A DNA stretch of 64,000 nt from Phoronis australis (Eukaryota; Phoronida; Phoronidae). A program made the translations under genes and the position numbers. The stretch is taken from positions 961,661-1,025,660 of the forward strand of contig NMRA01000009.1 in NCBI GenBank assembly GCA_002633005.1, written 5' to 3'. Below, one piece after another: positions 20,944-34,200 of this stretch (positions within the stretch are counted from its first letter, which is position 1; every line of letters begins with the position of its first letter). Below the pieces are notes generated by a model that did not search any database, was not told where the DNA came from, and saw only the letters and a program-made list of their open reading frames with translations.

Positions 20944-23900
20944 ACAGCAAATCTCTGTAGAAATCGATACAAATTTTATAGACTCCGGTGACCTAAAGTC
21001 GTGAATATAAGCATAAAAAGCAGCTGACTGTACTACTACCCAATGTCCATTAGGAAATGCTCATGTGATGTCATGGACATGTATCAGCCTTCACAAATAT
21101 ACGTGACTTTCCAGTCTTAACCCGTGTTTGTCTCCATAAGCAGAGTTTTGAAACGGTCGCTCATATCGCCGGCCATTTTGAATGAGGCCCTAAAGTCGTG
21201 ACCGTTTCGTTTAGACGGAAATACACGAAGTAAGGCCACACAAATCAACTACAGTGCTTACAGTTACTCTAGACAACATCAAAACGCATTGCATTGTTTG
21301 TTAATTCAGTTTCAGTTGAAATAAACTAATAGGTGGTCTGCACCCAATTCCGATGTGCACAGACGTTTTCAATGAGGATGTTTACGTAAAACGTTAAGAA
21401 CCCAGCTTCAATTATCTCTCTGTATTTTATTGCTTTGGCTTTACAAAACTTGATCGACCCTGAGACATTTTGATACATTGTTCAAGCTACCCGTGGAGCG
21501 CGTGTTTGAACAAATCTGAACCATGTATATTTTCGAAAATATATTCTGAAAATGCACAAAAAGTGGAGAAATACGCTGTTTTTAAGATACATTTGAAAAA
21601 AGAAGCCACTCACTCACTGTTTATTATCATGTTGTGAATAATCAACATGTCCGGGTATTCGGTTGACGTAAATTGTATAAGCAGACGAACGCTGGAAACT
21701 AAAACACTAGATGTCGCGGAAGAAGAGGAAATAAGACTGTTCACGACTTCAGGGCACTCACGACTTAAGGACCTCCGACAGTATAATACACACCACCATG
21801 TTTGTCTCAATGAGACGAGTTTTTTTTATGCAGCACAGGTTACCACAGCCATATCGTCCGGTTACCTATTTTCGTCAGGCTCCAAAGTTCGTCCGCCATC
21901 TTGTTTCGCGTGCAGCGTAACCACGCGGGACTTAGCGTTCCAATTTGGAGTTCTCGTCTGCACGTTAGGTACTAACTTATCGGAAGAGACACGTATCAAA
22001 GTAATGAGACAAAAATCGGTGAGTTTACCGATTGTTTTTTAAAACCACTTAAAAATCAGTAGATTTTACTAATACACTTTTTTGTGCGTTTTCAGAAGAT
22101 GTTTTCGAATTTAAATTTTCTTCCGACGGGACACAAAACATGATCCAGGGTTTGTTTATGCAATGTATCTGTTTGTCCCAGGCACTAGTAGGATCTAGAA
22201 GGCCAAAGGAAAAATCCGCAGACAAATGCGATACGCTGGGTTCTTAACATTTTGCCTCACGCATTCACCATTAAACTGCATTGAAATGTTGTCCAATTGG
22301 CTTTTATTGGAAACCACAGTGCAGAGCTCAACATCAAAGCTTCAAATCGAGTTTATGTCAATAAAAACAGGCTGTTGCAATTTTCATTACTTCGTTGGCC
22401 TTTTTCTGCATGTTTCTCAGTTTTTACAAAAGGGGGCAGCATATGACGAACTTAGGTTTCACAATAAAATGGCTGCCGAAGGCAGTGCACATTTGAAATA
22501 ACTCGGCACAAATTAAAGAAAACTTCCGAATCGATGAATACGGTATATCTGTGAGAGTTAAATCGAATCCTATTCATATCATAACTTTGAAGTGGAATAA
22601 TTCGGTGAGTACAACAGCAAGTCGGTTTTATGCTTAGGCGGACGAACATTGGGCTCCCCAGTATATATTCTTTTATTTTTTACGAAATTATGCAAAAAGG
22701 CAGATATTTTACGCATAATCGTTGCGTTTCAACGGCCATTTTCTCGGTAACCGCTCACCCATTTTTCCTGATTTTTGCACCATTTCATTTCTCACATCAA
22801 GGCCCTTGACAAGGGCATTTCAAAAATGTATGACACACGGGTATTGCAAAAAAATTTAAAAAACGTTGTCTTCCCTAATGGAGGTCGTCTTGTGAAACTG
22901 ATTACATTTAGCAGTGTTTAAAGACTAATTAAAATACACGACCACACTAATACACCATTCCTGTGCAGTAACTTACAGTGACCTTGCTGACAATGTCGAA
23001 ATGGCCCTCCTCAGTCAACGCCGTCAGTCTGTTGCAAGTGTTTTACTTTTAGACACTTTCCTTCACGTGTGTAGTTAGCATATTAGATAGCCACAGGCAG
23101 GTCTAATATGTACAGTTGAAAAGAACAGCAAACATAAACTAAATTATACGAAAAAATACATTGATATATTTAAAAACACATTTGAGGAAAAAATACATTG
23201 GATTTTATACTTCAACCAAATGTATGAAATAATCTTTTTATTTGACTACATATAAACACTAACTAAGTGGCCAACGGGTCGACCAATCAGATAGCTAGCT
23301 ACCTCGATACATCAACAAAATGTCACGGGTAAGTCGATAGCTCCAGCTTTGGTTTTTATGAATTGTGAATCTAAGCGTGGCGTTTTCTTTTGCTATGTAA
23401 ATTAAGCTAATTTACACCGTGTTTAGAACAGACGGATAAGCTCATAACATCGTATTTGCTGATTCCGAAAACATCAGAGGCAGAGACAAACTGCCAGAGC
23501 TAGCTGCTAAACATTTAACAAGCCTGTCACTAGACGACTAGTGACTTGTGTCACTTGTGACGTTGTGTCAGACTCTTCAACTTTTGGTTTTGCGCATCGT
23601 AAGAGGCCGCCAATGTCTTTATTTAATTCCTTCCCACTCTAACTGCTGTACGTGAACTTGGAATCCCGCTTAAGATTAAGCGGACGTGGGTGTTGCGTGA
23701 ACTTAATACGCGAGGCAACTTGACAAGTTCACTCAAATAATCACGACAATCACGTGCATGTTCAATGATAAAAATTTGCACTGTAGTAAATTCCAAAGGT
23801 GTCTTACCTTACATCTTAGTTCCATGGTCGAGCTCCAAGTCAGTAGGTCTGTTTTAGTGTGCAGTCTGGATGTCGAAAAGCGCTCTGCATCCCAGCACGT

Positions 23901-24100
23901 GTATCGGCCGCAGGGCCGCTTAATTAATATTCTTGTTGCGCCCTCAGACATTGGCCATTACTGGCATATGGGCCGGACATCCGACATCGACAGTCTCCAA
24001 GACGAACAACAGTCCTCTCTCGATGCGGACGGAGGGCGCGCACGGCTAAAGGCCAGCGCAGCAGTGAGACAGGTCAAATAATGTCTCACTACAGCACTGC
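20944..24100. other. Gene-poor repetitive spacer (part 1)
   Basis: No recognisable gene. The 12-13-mer cctaaagtcgtga occurs at 20992 and 21189 and inverted at 21741 and 21758. Open frame 21647-22042 (131 codons) has no known motif. gcccttgacaagggc near 22802 is a small palindrome. The rest is AT-rich, non-coding in appearance. Confidence 0.5.
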
Positions 24101-27100
24101 ACTAAATCAAGTTACATTTGAATAAAATAAATGTTAATTTTAACCAATCTTTTCAGCTATGGGTGATCATTTTCACCAAACAATAATCGATTTAGCCATT
24201 CACATATTTCTCCGGTTCAGCGACACAAGTTGCGGTAAATGAGAAAATGGTTGATCGTGAGGCCAATAATTACAAAAATTCTTTTCACCGAACAAAAATT
24301 TCACCTTTTTGCCTAAAAGAATATTCAATTCCAAGTTCACGCAACACTCACTGCCACTTAATCGTGATATTAAGCCAGATTCCAAGTTCATGCACATCAG
24401 AACAAGTTAAGTCTCATGAAAACCATTTAAAATTTGGTAAAAGCTTCTTCAACAGTTTTTATTATGTGATACGGGAATGGCTTCAATGAGCAATGATGCT
24501 GTACTCGAGTCAAGAGAAACACAAAATTATTGTCTATTTTTAGTTAATAATATGAAATATTCGCATTCATCAGAGAAAAGAAGAATTTAAGTTTTCTACT
24601 TGTCTAGTACTCACCATGCATCTCTCATTAGCGATGAAGATTTGCTTACTGTTCTGTAACAAATACAGTGTAACTCATTACACCTCACAGCTCAACACTT
24701 CCAAAAGCATGTTGTGATTTTGTGACAATTAGTAATTTCGATTAAATTTTAATTTCCAGTTCATGCTTTAAATGAAACTCTGCACTTGTCTGCTTCCTTG
24801 GCTATTTTAACATATACTACCTGCTTTCAATAAAGCAAGATGTTGCACTTGTACGGTTCAGTAAACAGGTCATGTCACGCGCACAGTTTAGTGGGTCACT
24901 TTGACTTTAAAAACACCAATTATGATTAAATAAAAAAATATAACGCAAAAGTTTTTACGGTATTAGAAACTTTCGGAAATTAGTGCCAATGTTTATTTCT
25001 TGCCATTGCTATGCTACCCGTTTCATGAATAGATACTTCCCGACTTTTTTCTTCGATGGCAGGTATGTAGCGCGCACTTCCTGGCCACGTGCTTTCAACA
25101 CTGGTCAATTAAGTTTTTTATTAGTCTTCGATTCGTGGTTTTCACATGTACAAATTTGGATTCCTGTTGAGGGAGAAGATCTGTACGGGAAAGATACAAT
25201 ACAATCCCGATGACAAATACACTGCGTCTGTTCTGAAAGGCCTGACCATAGTGGAACACGTTCCTCGCAAGATCAGCAAAACTTTTGCGTTCTTTTTGAA
25301 GCACGGCAGAAGTTTGAAGTGTAGACTTATGGTCATGGCTAAATACCGACATAGCGGTGAGGCTCGTGGTTTACAAATTCCACTGACAATGATTTTTTCA
25401 GGACTGTGGATCTTGTTGATAAATTGAAGACATTAATTGTAGAATTTTAGAACTGTAGGTAAGACATTTTTCGCATGTACACGTTCATGGGCTGAGTGCT
25501 TGTTTTATAGAAATCTGAAAACGCGTGGGGAGGCACTTATAGGGGCATGGGCACTTATTAGGGCAAAAACGGTAAATGTAAACCATGGATTCTGCTTCCC
25601 ACATGGAAAACCATTGTATTTCAAGTGCTGGTTGTTGTTTCAGTTGTTAATACTTTTATATACATATGTCAATCTACTATGAGTGTTAATTACCTTTAAG
25701 GCTTTGAAAAAATCCACCATATTTTTTAAGAGTCCTCAATGGCTGTTTGCAGTTTATTGCAGTTTTGTGGTCATGGGTTGAGGAGGGAGAAAGACGCTCG
25801 AAATATGAAAATGTAGGAGGCTGTGTTGAGAAGAAATAAAAATATATCAGTTGTAATTGTTCTTGAAAAAATATTACTGGCTGTGGTGTTTTTTTATCCA
25901 TAAAGTTATCAAGGTGGATATATTATCACCAGTGTATCATATGACAAAGTACATGTACAAGCTAAATTTTCATGCATTATCTACAATGGATTCATGGTGT
26001 GCTACAATCCATTTCGCAATTTGTAACCTCAAATGATCCATTCTGTTTGGGATCTGAATGGAACACATCATTGGCGTGCCCACTTTTATGAGTGCACGCT
26101 TGACGTGTGTTTGGAAACTGAGGAAACTGGAGGGGGATGAGGGGGGACAGGGATTGGTGTCAATGATAGTGGTGCCTGAACATTGTTACTTCTTTATTGG
26201 TTGACTTAGCTTGTAGTCGTAATAGTTCTTATGTCAATCACCTGTATATCCCTGAAGTGTTAGCATTCAGTTTATAACTCAGGGAATGCAAAATGTTGAG
26301 ATGAGGTGAATAATTAAGTATCGTGATTTCAGATGAATGATTGTGTATCGTTATAGTCCAAACAGAATATCTCTGTACATTTATCTACTACTGCATTATG
26401 TAACTGCATTATTTATCAATTTTTGACTGTTATGTACTGCTATGTACACCTGAAAGTTCAGATTTTGGATGTCAGAATTAGTAGAACTTAACAAGCTCAA
26501 ATTGGTTTAACTAACCAAACATAATTTAAAAAACATGGGTGATTACATTTCTATAATAAAAAATAATAATAAATTATGGATGGTAGGTTATGAAACTAAA
26601 ACAAAATATGGATGATGAGGGAAACAGTGTGATGTCATTTGGTGCTACTTCTCATATCCCAAATGTGGATTTTGAATGCTGCTTACTGGTTAGATTATGT
26701 TAACTACAACATAAGAAAAGATGAACACGCATTGAAAGTAGTGTTTCTGATATGCCCCAACCTATATTGTGTAGCCTGCCTGAGCAACACAATGAACCGA
26801 CTTGACTCATGTACACTACCGCTTATCAAAGTGATCCCGATATCCCAAAAGACAATGAAATTTGAACGAGAGAGCACGTCATCTTCAATCCCTTCCCATA
26901 CAGATTTTGCTGGAAGACGGAGACCTAAGACACTGAATTGTGGAAGTTCAGAGTCTTCATTAAAGTTTTTAAAAGAGAATTAAAATGAAATTTAAATCCA
27001 CATTTTTTATTTTAAACTTAGAACTACTTTTGAAAAAAATTGTAAGATTCTTTCCTTATGGTTATAAGGACTTTGAGTGTCATGAATGTCTGTAAGACAT

Positions 27101-28183
27101 ACAAATCAAACCATGAGAGCTTGTATGTATGTTCAATATTGACAGTGCCAAACTCAGTTGTTGCACTCTGGAACATCACAACTTCAGCCTCATGGTACTG
27201 CTTAATGTGAGAACAATCATGTTCTTGTCATTTTGAAAACTTTATAACCTATACATTTGTCTTCAGCAATTTTCAATTTGGCCTTGAAATGGTTTTCTGT
27301 TCTTGTGAAGAACAAGCACTCATTGAAAACTATACTAAAACTGGAAGACATTTCTTCATGTCATTTTATGCACATAAACCAATACACCAGTACCGGTATG
27401 AGTGTTAGCCAAATGGGATAAATAAGATCCTTTTTCCTGGCACTAGATGGAAATACAAGGTCTTTGTGTTCAGCCTTGTGTTAGATGTTATTTCATGCAC
27501 AGAAACCAACATATGCCTGTCAGCCTAATGTGATAAACATGTTCCTTTGCCCTAACATTAGATGGAGACACTGGTTCTTTGTGCTTACTCTTGAGCTTTC
27601 AAAAATTAAGTTGTATCCCATAGGAATTAATGCCTGAATGAATTGATAGTAGTTTTTTTCAGTTTGCATCCATGTCATGAGTACTTCCTGTGAAAAGTAT
27701 ACATGTCATTAACCTTGTCGGTTGCCTGCATGATATATCTTCCATGTTGTATGATGTTGTCACAGTTGTGATATGTCGTCATAAAAAGAAAAGCTTGTTG
27801 TTTCCATGGTGTTATTACGCACGTGTACACAAGCTGTTTCCAGGATGAAAGATTTATTTGTGTTTATTGATTGGTATTCTGGGAAGACAATGACGGTCTG
27901 GCTTATTTTGAATGTTCACGTAAACTTATGGATTCAAATTATGTTTTGTTTTTGTAATTATGTTAAACATATTTTACATACAGATTAGGAACTTTACGCA
28001 CTACTTACTCAACAAAAAATGCCTTTTCCGTTCAGTATTTCCCGAGTCCCTGGATACTGGCGAGAAATGGTCAGATTTTGTATTACTAAATAATGAAAAT
28101 TTCTTCACATAAATGTGCAGTTGGTGAAGGTTCTGCTTACATTTCAGCTGTTTTTCCAGGTTGGTTGAAGAATGTGAAACAAC
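24101..28183. other. Gene-poor repetitive spacer upstream of the coiled-coil gene (part 2)
   Basis: Contains the HIRAN-like fragment (25118-25440) and a diverged two-copy tandem block at about 27365-27600 (atgcacataaaccaa.. / atgcacagaaaccaac.., each followed by a ta(g/a)atgga(a/g)a(t/c)ac box). The promoter and 5' UTR exons of the next gene must lie here or in part 1, but I cannot place them. A tttttccag at 28151-28159 may be the acceptor of the first coding exon. Confidence 0.5.
25118..25440 (+). pseudogene. Frameshifted HIRAN-like domain fragment, probably transposon-derived
   Basis: One frame gives HVQIWIPVEGEDLYG; about 20 bp later the +1 frame continues KIQYNPDDKYTASVLKG, LTIVEHVPRKISKTFAFFL and SLKCRLMVMAKYRHSG then GLQIP. 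The order W-P-GE-L / NP-D-YAV-V / IVGHVPR-IS-FFL matches a HIRAN-like module common in invertebrate transposon-associated proteins. The frame change, a missing Gly of the GHVP turn and the lack of flanking coding sequence suggest a dead fragment. Confidence 0.55.
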
Positions 28184-28227
28184 ATGGACGCACGTCTGCG
28201 CATTGGTGACAACCAAGGAAGAAACTC
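28184..28227 (+). CDS. CCDC154: CCDC154-like first coding exon
   Basis: ATG followed by MDARLRIGDNQGRN and donor TC|GTAAGT. Joining to 29143 forms a Ser codon and runs straight into PQFPNKFNTLPGIQM, which supports this start. Confidence 0.8.
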
Positions 28228-31200
28228 GTAAGTTTTTTTTCAAGTGTGTTCTAGCAGTTTATTTTTTAATTGTAGTGTGTGACAAATTGATCTGAATCTT
28301 TAAAAATATGTTATTAATTCAAATTAAAGAACTTATTTCAAGGCGCTATATAAGTGTAAATGAACCTTTGAATGGTATCCACATTATTGATTTTTGATGC
28401 CATGCCAGGTTGACATTCAACTTGTTGTAGCTCTGAATCAATAAGTATTGCCATTGTTTTCAGTCGAACTATTGGTTTTATACTGGTGTCTACCCATTGC
28501 AAGTTTTACGTTCAGTTTAGTTAATCAAATAAATTCTTATATCACTTTATCTTCTGAGGTCAGGCCACTCACACAGTTTTGTGCCAAATGTTCATTCCAA
28601 AATAGTTCACCAAGATTTTCTATGTACACCACATTCAGTGGCCTTGTTAGCTATCTCAGAAGAATTGATTAGAAAAGCTCCCTTTATTCAGTGCTATTGA
28701 GTATCAAAACAAACTTAGTATTGATTAATCATGTATTTTTAACTTATGACATTTATTTATACAGAAAGGATACTATGCATAAGTCAACACACATTTCATG
28801 GAAAAAATGAAATATAATTCTTCAATGCTAATTGAGCTTGCACTGTGTTCCCTTAGGATGATGTTTGGTGTGTCTCTGTCAGCTTCCACATACTTGGGTT
28901 TGATACACAACTTGATGTCAATGTGAAAGTCATGTATCTTCCTTTTTGAAGTCTATGGATGTATAACTATCATGGTAGCTTGTAAGCTATTAACCCACGT
29001 AAAATGGATGATGTGTTTCTAAGATTCGGTATTCAAAGGTGAGGTAAACGTTACTTTTAAAGTTTCAAGTTAAAAAATGAAAATGGCGTTTTACAGCTGT
29101 CTTCTCAAGTTTCTAACGTGCATCACATTTTATTCATTACAGGCCGCAGTTTCCAAACAAATTTAACACATTGCCAGGGATACAGATGAGAGGATCGCCA
29201 CAGCCTAACTATGACAACCAATTAGTGCCCATGACTGCTGGATCCAGGATGGACAGTTTGGATGCTGAGGAGAGGATACGCCAACTAGAGACAAGGATCA
29301 ATGTGACAGAAAAGTCCAACAGAGCTCTCCTTGAAGAGGTGGTGCGTCTACAAAGTGAATTGAAGGGAACCGTGCGCCGAAATGAGGAAATACTGCGAGA
29401 GGAACGCCAGGCCCGACACCAGATGGAGACAAGTGCTCGAGCAGCCAATGACATCGTATCGCAGATCGGTGCTCGGTTGAAAAGGACTGAAGAGAAGCTT
29501 CAAGAGGAGAGATCAGCAGTGTCAGCGCTGGTGAATCATACTAAGAGTGTGGAGCAGGCGGTGTTGGGCAGTCAACAGGAACTGATCAGCAGACGTGATT
29601 TACAGGCTGCTAAGTATGTATAGTCTGGTCAATGTGTTTCAGTATCTGGGAACTGATAGTAGATGTGATCTACAGACTGTTAAGTGTATATGGTGTAGAC
29701 ATGTGTTTCACTATCTAGGAAATAATAGTAGATGTGATCTACAGGCTGCTAACGAAGTATATATGGTGTAGACATGTGTTTCACTATCTAGGAACTGATA
29801 GTAGATGTGATCTGCAGACTGTTAAGTATGTATCGTGAAACTCATATTTGGCGGCATTTGGAACTTTAAGATTGATAGGGTCGCTAGAAAAATTATGCAA
29901 AACTGTAAAAATGGAGGGCTCAAAATGCCTCACATCACATCATTTATTAAAGGCTAAAATGTACCTGGATAAGAAAAATTTTGAAAATAGGGATAACGCT
30001 GATGCCTGGATCCGGCTCTTGTTGGATTATTTGCCAGATAATTTTTTGGAATTCTTGAAATTTGGTGATAATTACTTTAATTAGCTTTTGTTGAAAATTA
30101 AAAACCCATTTTGGAAAGAGGTAAAGAGGTTTTTCAATGATTTGAATGATAATGGTAAACATTTATCTTTGCAGCCATAGTGGTATAACAATAATATAAT
30201 GATTGGTGGCAAAACGGTATTCTATAAGATGTGGTTTAAGAAAGGTTTTCATATTTTATCTGACTTGATTCATCCCTCAGGGCAACTTATTAATTATACT
30301 AAATTCTGTAAAAAGGCTGGCTTTTGTCCCCCTTTTACTGAATTCTTCAGCATTCACCAAGTCATTCAAAAGATAGAACACAGCATCACAGCGTTAATGT
30401 AAACAAAATGTTATGTTGTTACCATTATGGTCCAAAGTGTTTGAAGTTGTAACTAGATCACCAAAAGGCATTAATGACTTTTATGATTTATTTGTTAAAA
30501 ATCAGTACTGGAAACCTTCTTCAGAAATAAAATTGAATTTAAGCCTAAGCATGACCAATGAAAGTATGGATTGGGATTCCATAAACAGTGCTATTGGCAA
30601 GTATACTGATACAAAAATGAGGTGATTTAATTATAGAACTGTACATAACATTCTTCGAACAAAATGTTTTCTCAAAAAAATGGTATTGTAAACTCAAATC
30701 TATGTTTGTTTTGCAGCGAAGTCCCAGAATCAATTGTACATTTGATCTGGGAGTGTAGATATGTTAAAATTTTCTGGAACAAATTACTATTTCGGCTCAA
30801 GCAGATTTTTCACAATAATATATTACCGGTATAGTTCTTCAAAAGAGGTTTTGTTTAGGTCTTTGCAATAGAAGTTTGTTTGTATAGGATATCATATTTT
30901 GCTTAACGAAAATGTTTATATATAGGGAGAAATTTAAGGAAGCTGTGCCTATTTTTGATAATTTATGGGTTTATGTCATATATTATTGTAAAATTGATTA
31001 CCTGATTTGTAAACAAAGTTTGAGTTGAAGCGACACATAGCTAAGTGGAAAGATCTTGCATATTTTATTTAGAATCTCAACCTATCATACTTGGTATTTA
31101 GTGTTGTTATTTGTGACTAAGTGTGCACACTTGTCATGTATGTTTGTTTTGTAAATATGTTTTTTATGCAAAAATGAAAATATGTAAAAAAGCATGTATG

Positions 31201-34200
31201 GTGTAGACATGTGTTTCACTATCTAGGAACTAATAGTAGATGTGATCTACAGACTGTTAAGTATATATGGTGTAGACATGTGTTTCACTATCTAGGAACT
31301 AATAGTAGATGTGATCTACAGACTGTTAAGTATATATGGTGTGGACATGTGTTTCACTATCTAGGAACTGATAGTGAATGTGATCTACAGGCTGCTAAGT
31401 ATATATGGTGTGGACATGTGTTTCACTATCTAGGAACTAATAGTAGATGTGATCTACAGACTGTTAAGTATATATGGTGTAGACATGTGNTGTATTGGAT
31501 TAGTGACATGTTTTGTATTGGATTAGTGACATGTTTTGTATTGGATTAGTGACATGTTTTGATCTGTTGTTGCCTCGTGGGGATTATTAGAAGGTAAGTC
31601 ATGTTTGTGTGATATTTAATGAATATCACGTTTGTGTGATATTTAATGAATATCACGTTTGTGTGATATTTAATGAATATCATGTTTCCTGAAAAAATCT
31701 TTTTTAAACAAGAACTGTTAAATTTAAACTTACATAACTTGAAAATTTGATGATTTTACGACAACTTATGCATCTTTGAACAAATCTGTCAGTGAGCAGT
31801 GGAAAGACTGTAAGCTCAAAATATTTGCATAATCATGAAAAGTTGTCACATGAATGCAAAAGTTGAATTATTAGCTGTCTGGGATGATTTAATGACTAAT
31901 TTAATGATAATGTATTAAACCTTATATTTAGTAAACGTTTATTTTTAATCAAGAAAATCTCAGTTACATACAATGTACACATGGTGAACTTTTTCAGTGG
32001 AAACTACTTTATTCTGATTAAAGAGTTAATAGGCTACACTGCTATAGTGAAAGTTCTTCTCTGCAACTGAAAAAGAATTCAACGTGCTCAAAAGTATTTT
32101 AGGGTTTGTTTGGAAAGATTTTAAATTTCTGTTAATACCAAAGCATTTTCTTTTAATTTCAAATTTCAAAAAAAAAAACGATTGGTCAACTACTCGCCAC
32201 TTCTTTGATTTTTCTCCCACAAGGCAAATCACATCTTATTTGGTATGGTAAGACATAGACGTAGCATGTTTCCCTTATATGAAAAATGGGAGCGTTGACC
32301 TCAAACAACTTCAAGCAACTGCCTGTGAGCGCATGCCCACATTTATCATAAGTGGGAGGGAGATTAGAAACTCTGTGGTAACCACAGACTGAATTTTTTC
32401 CTTTGCTCTTATTTCAAAAATTGTCAATTTTGTGATTTTTTCTGGAAATTTCTTCGCAGGAAATTAAATTACTCTGCACTAGACGTTTTGAGATAATACT
32501 TTAGTCAGGAATTGTTTAAAAGATATTTTTGACGAGCTTCCGCTTTCCATGCCCCTTTAAAGTCTCGGACCATTCTGGGCTGCTGCACTCATGGACATGG
32601 TTCAGCACTCATAGACATGGCTCACAGATCCAAATTCTTGTTCAAAGTCAGAAACGTGGGTCACTGACTGACAAACATAGCACCGAACTCAAAAAACAAC
32701 TTATATACTCAAAAAAGTTCATCTGCTGCTAAACGCATGCCTGGTCCAACTAACATGGCTCAATGAAGTGCACAAACTCTGTATGGAGTAATTAGTTTGT
32801 GTATTTTTCCAACTACATGTGTGTATTATTCTTATATCTTACAGCTTGATCAAATGAGAAAACAGAATGAGAGTCACTCTCAAACAGAACAGACCACATC
32901 ACAACTGAGGGCGCAGATTGAAAGCAGGTGTGTGTGGTTTGACAGATCGTCTACTCTGAAATTTTTCAATTTTTCGCCTATGAGACACAGCTGTGTATCA
33001 AAATAACAAGGTTAAAGCCACTAATATTTACTTACTTGACAGATGGCAGTGGAACATGGCATATATTATCTTTGGACAACATACAGTATTTTACACAGAT
33101 ATCACTTCATTGGCAGCATTTTAATGAGTTTCATTACTTATACCATCAAACATTTTATGAAATAAATGTGGTGCTTTGTTATCACAGCATGTTTATTTCT
33201 CCCTCAGGTTATCAGAGTTAAGAGATGTTGTGGTAGACTTGCGTAACAAGCAAGACTCTGAGACACAGGAGAGGAGAATGTTGGAACAACAACTACAAGT
33301 CAAGTAAGGCTCCTGGCTCATCATTCATCCACTGTGATATCATGATGTGCTGTAACTCTAGGCTTAGTTCTCTCAAATTCAGTAATTGCTATTGTCATTG
33401 AAATGGTGGTTGTGCTTGAGGCTGATTTAATGCAACGGGAGATTTTTTACTATTTTGTTCAGATAAACTAATGTCGCTCGTAAGACATGAGCAAAATCTC
33501 ACCTCATCAAAATTAGGAACACACATTTCATGCTAACCTTGCAAATCTAACATTGTCTGTTTGTTTCAAGTAAGTTAATGAAACGTTATGAACTGGGTTG
33601 AAATTTGCAGAACATTATGAATCACTGCTGAGATCCTCACTGCATGAAATTATTTTGTTGGGCTTAAAAAAACAAATGGATGCGCTCTCTCAAAGCATGG
33701 GTGAACACAGTGCGTGAAATCTGTATAATATTGTTTTCTTTCAAAGGTACGAAGGTGTGCTGTAATCTTTTGTTCGCTCGCTCCGTAGTTCCTCTTACCT
33801 CATTCAAAGTTTGACTTTTGCTGTCATCTCTGTCTGGAGTCTAATGTCTCCTAGATACTTGGTAGGATATTTATGAAATATTATAGATGTATTTCTGTGA
33901 AGCTGATGACAGATGACAGTGACTTTCGGAATGATTTAACTTTTGCTGTGTTTGCCTCTGTATCTTTGGAGTTCCATACAGATTTTCATGAAATTCAGTC
34001 GCAAGGTTTTTTTTTTGAGGTGGATATAATACCTGTGTATTTTAGACCAATTTGATGTATTTTGTGCCTCCTAGTGGCCACTTTCATTATGTTTCAGTTC
34101 ATTTTTGGCATTTGCCTCACTGTCAAACTGCTCAAAGAGTCATTATGAAAATTGACAGACATGTTCCAACTGACTAGAACACGACTGATGTGGATATTCA

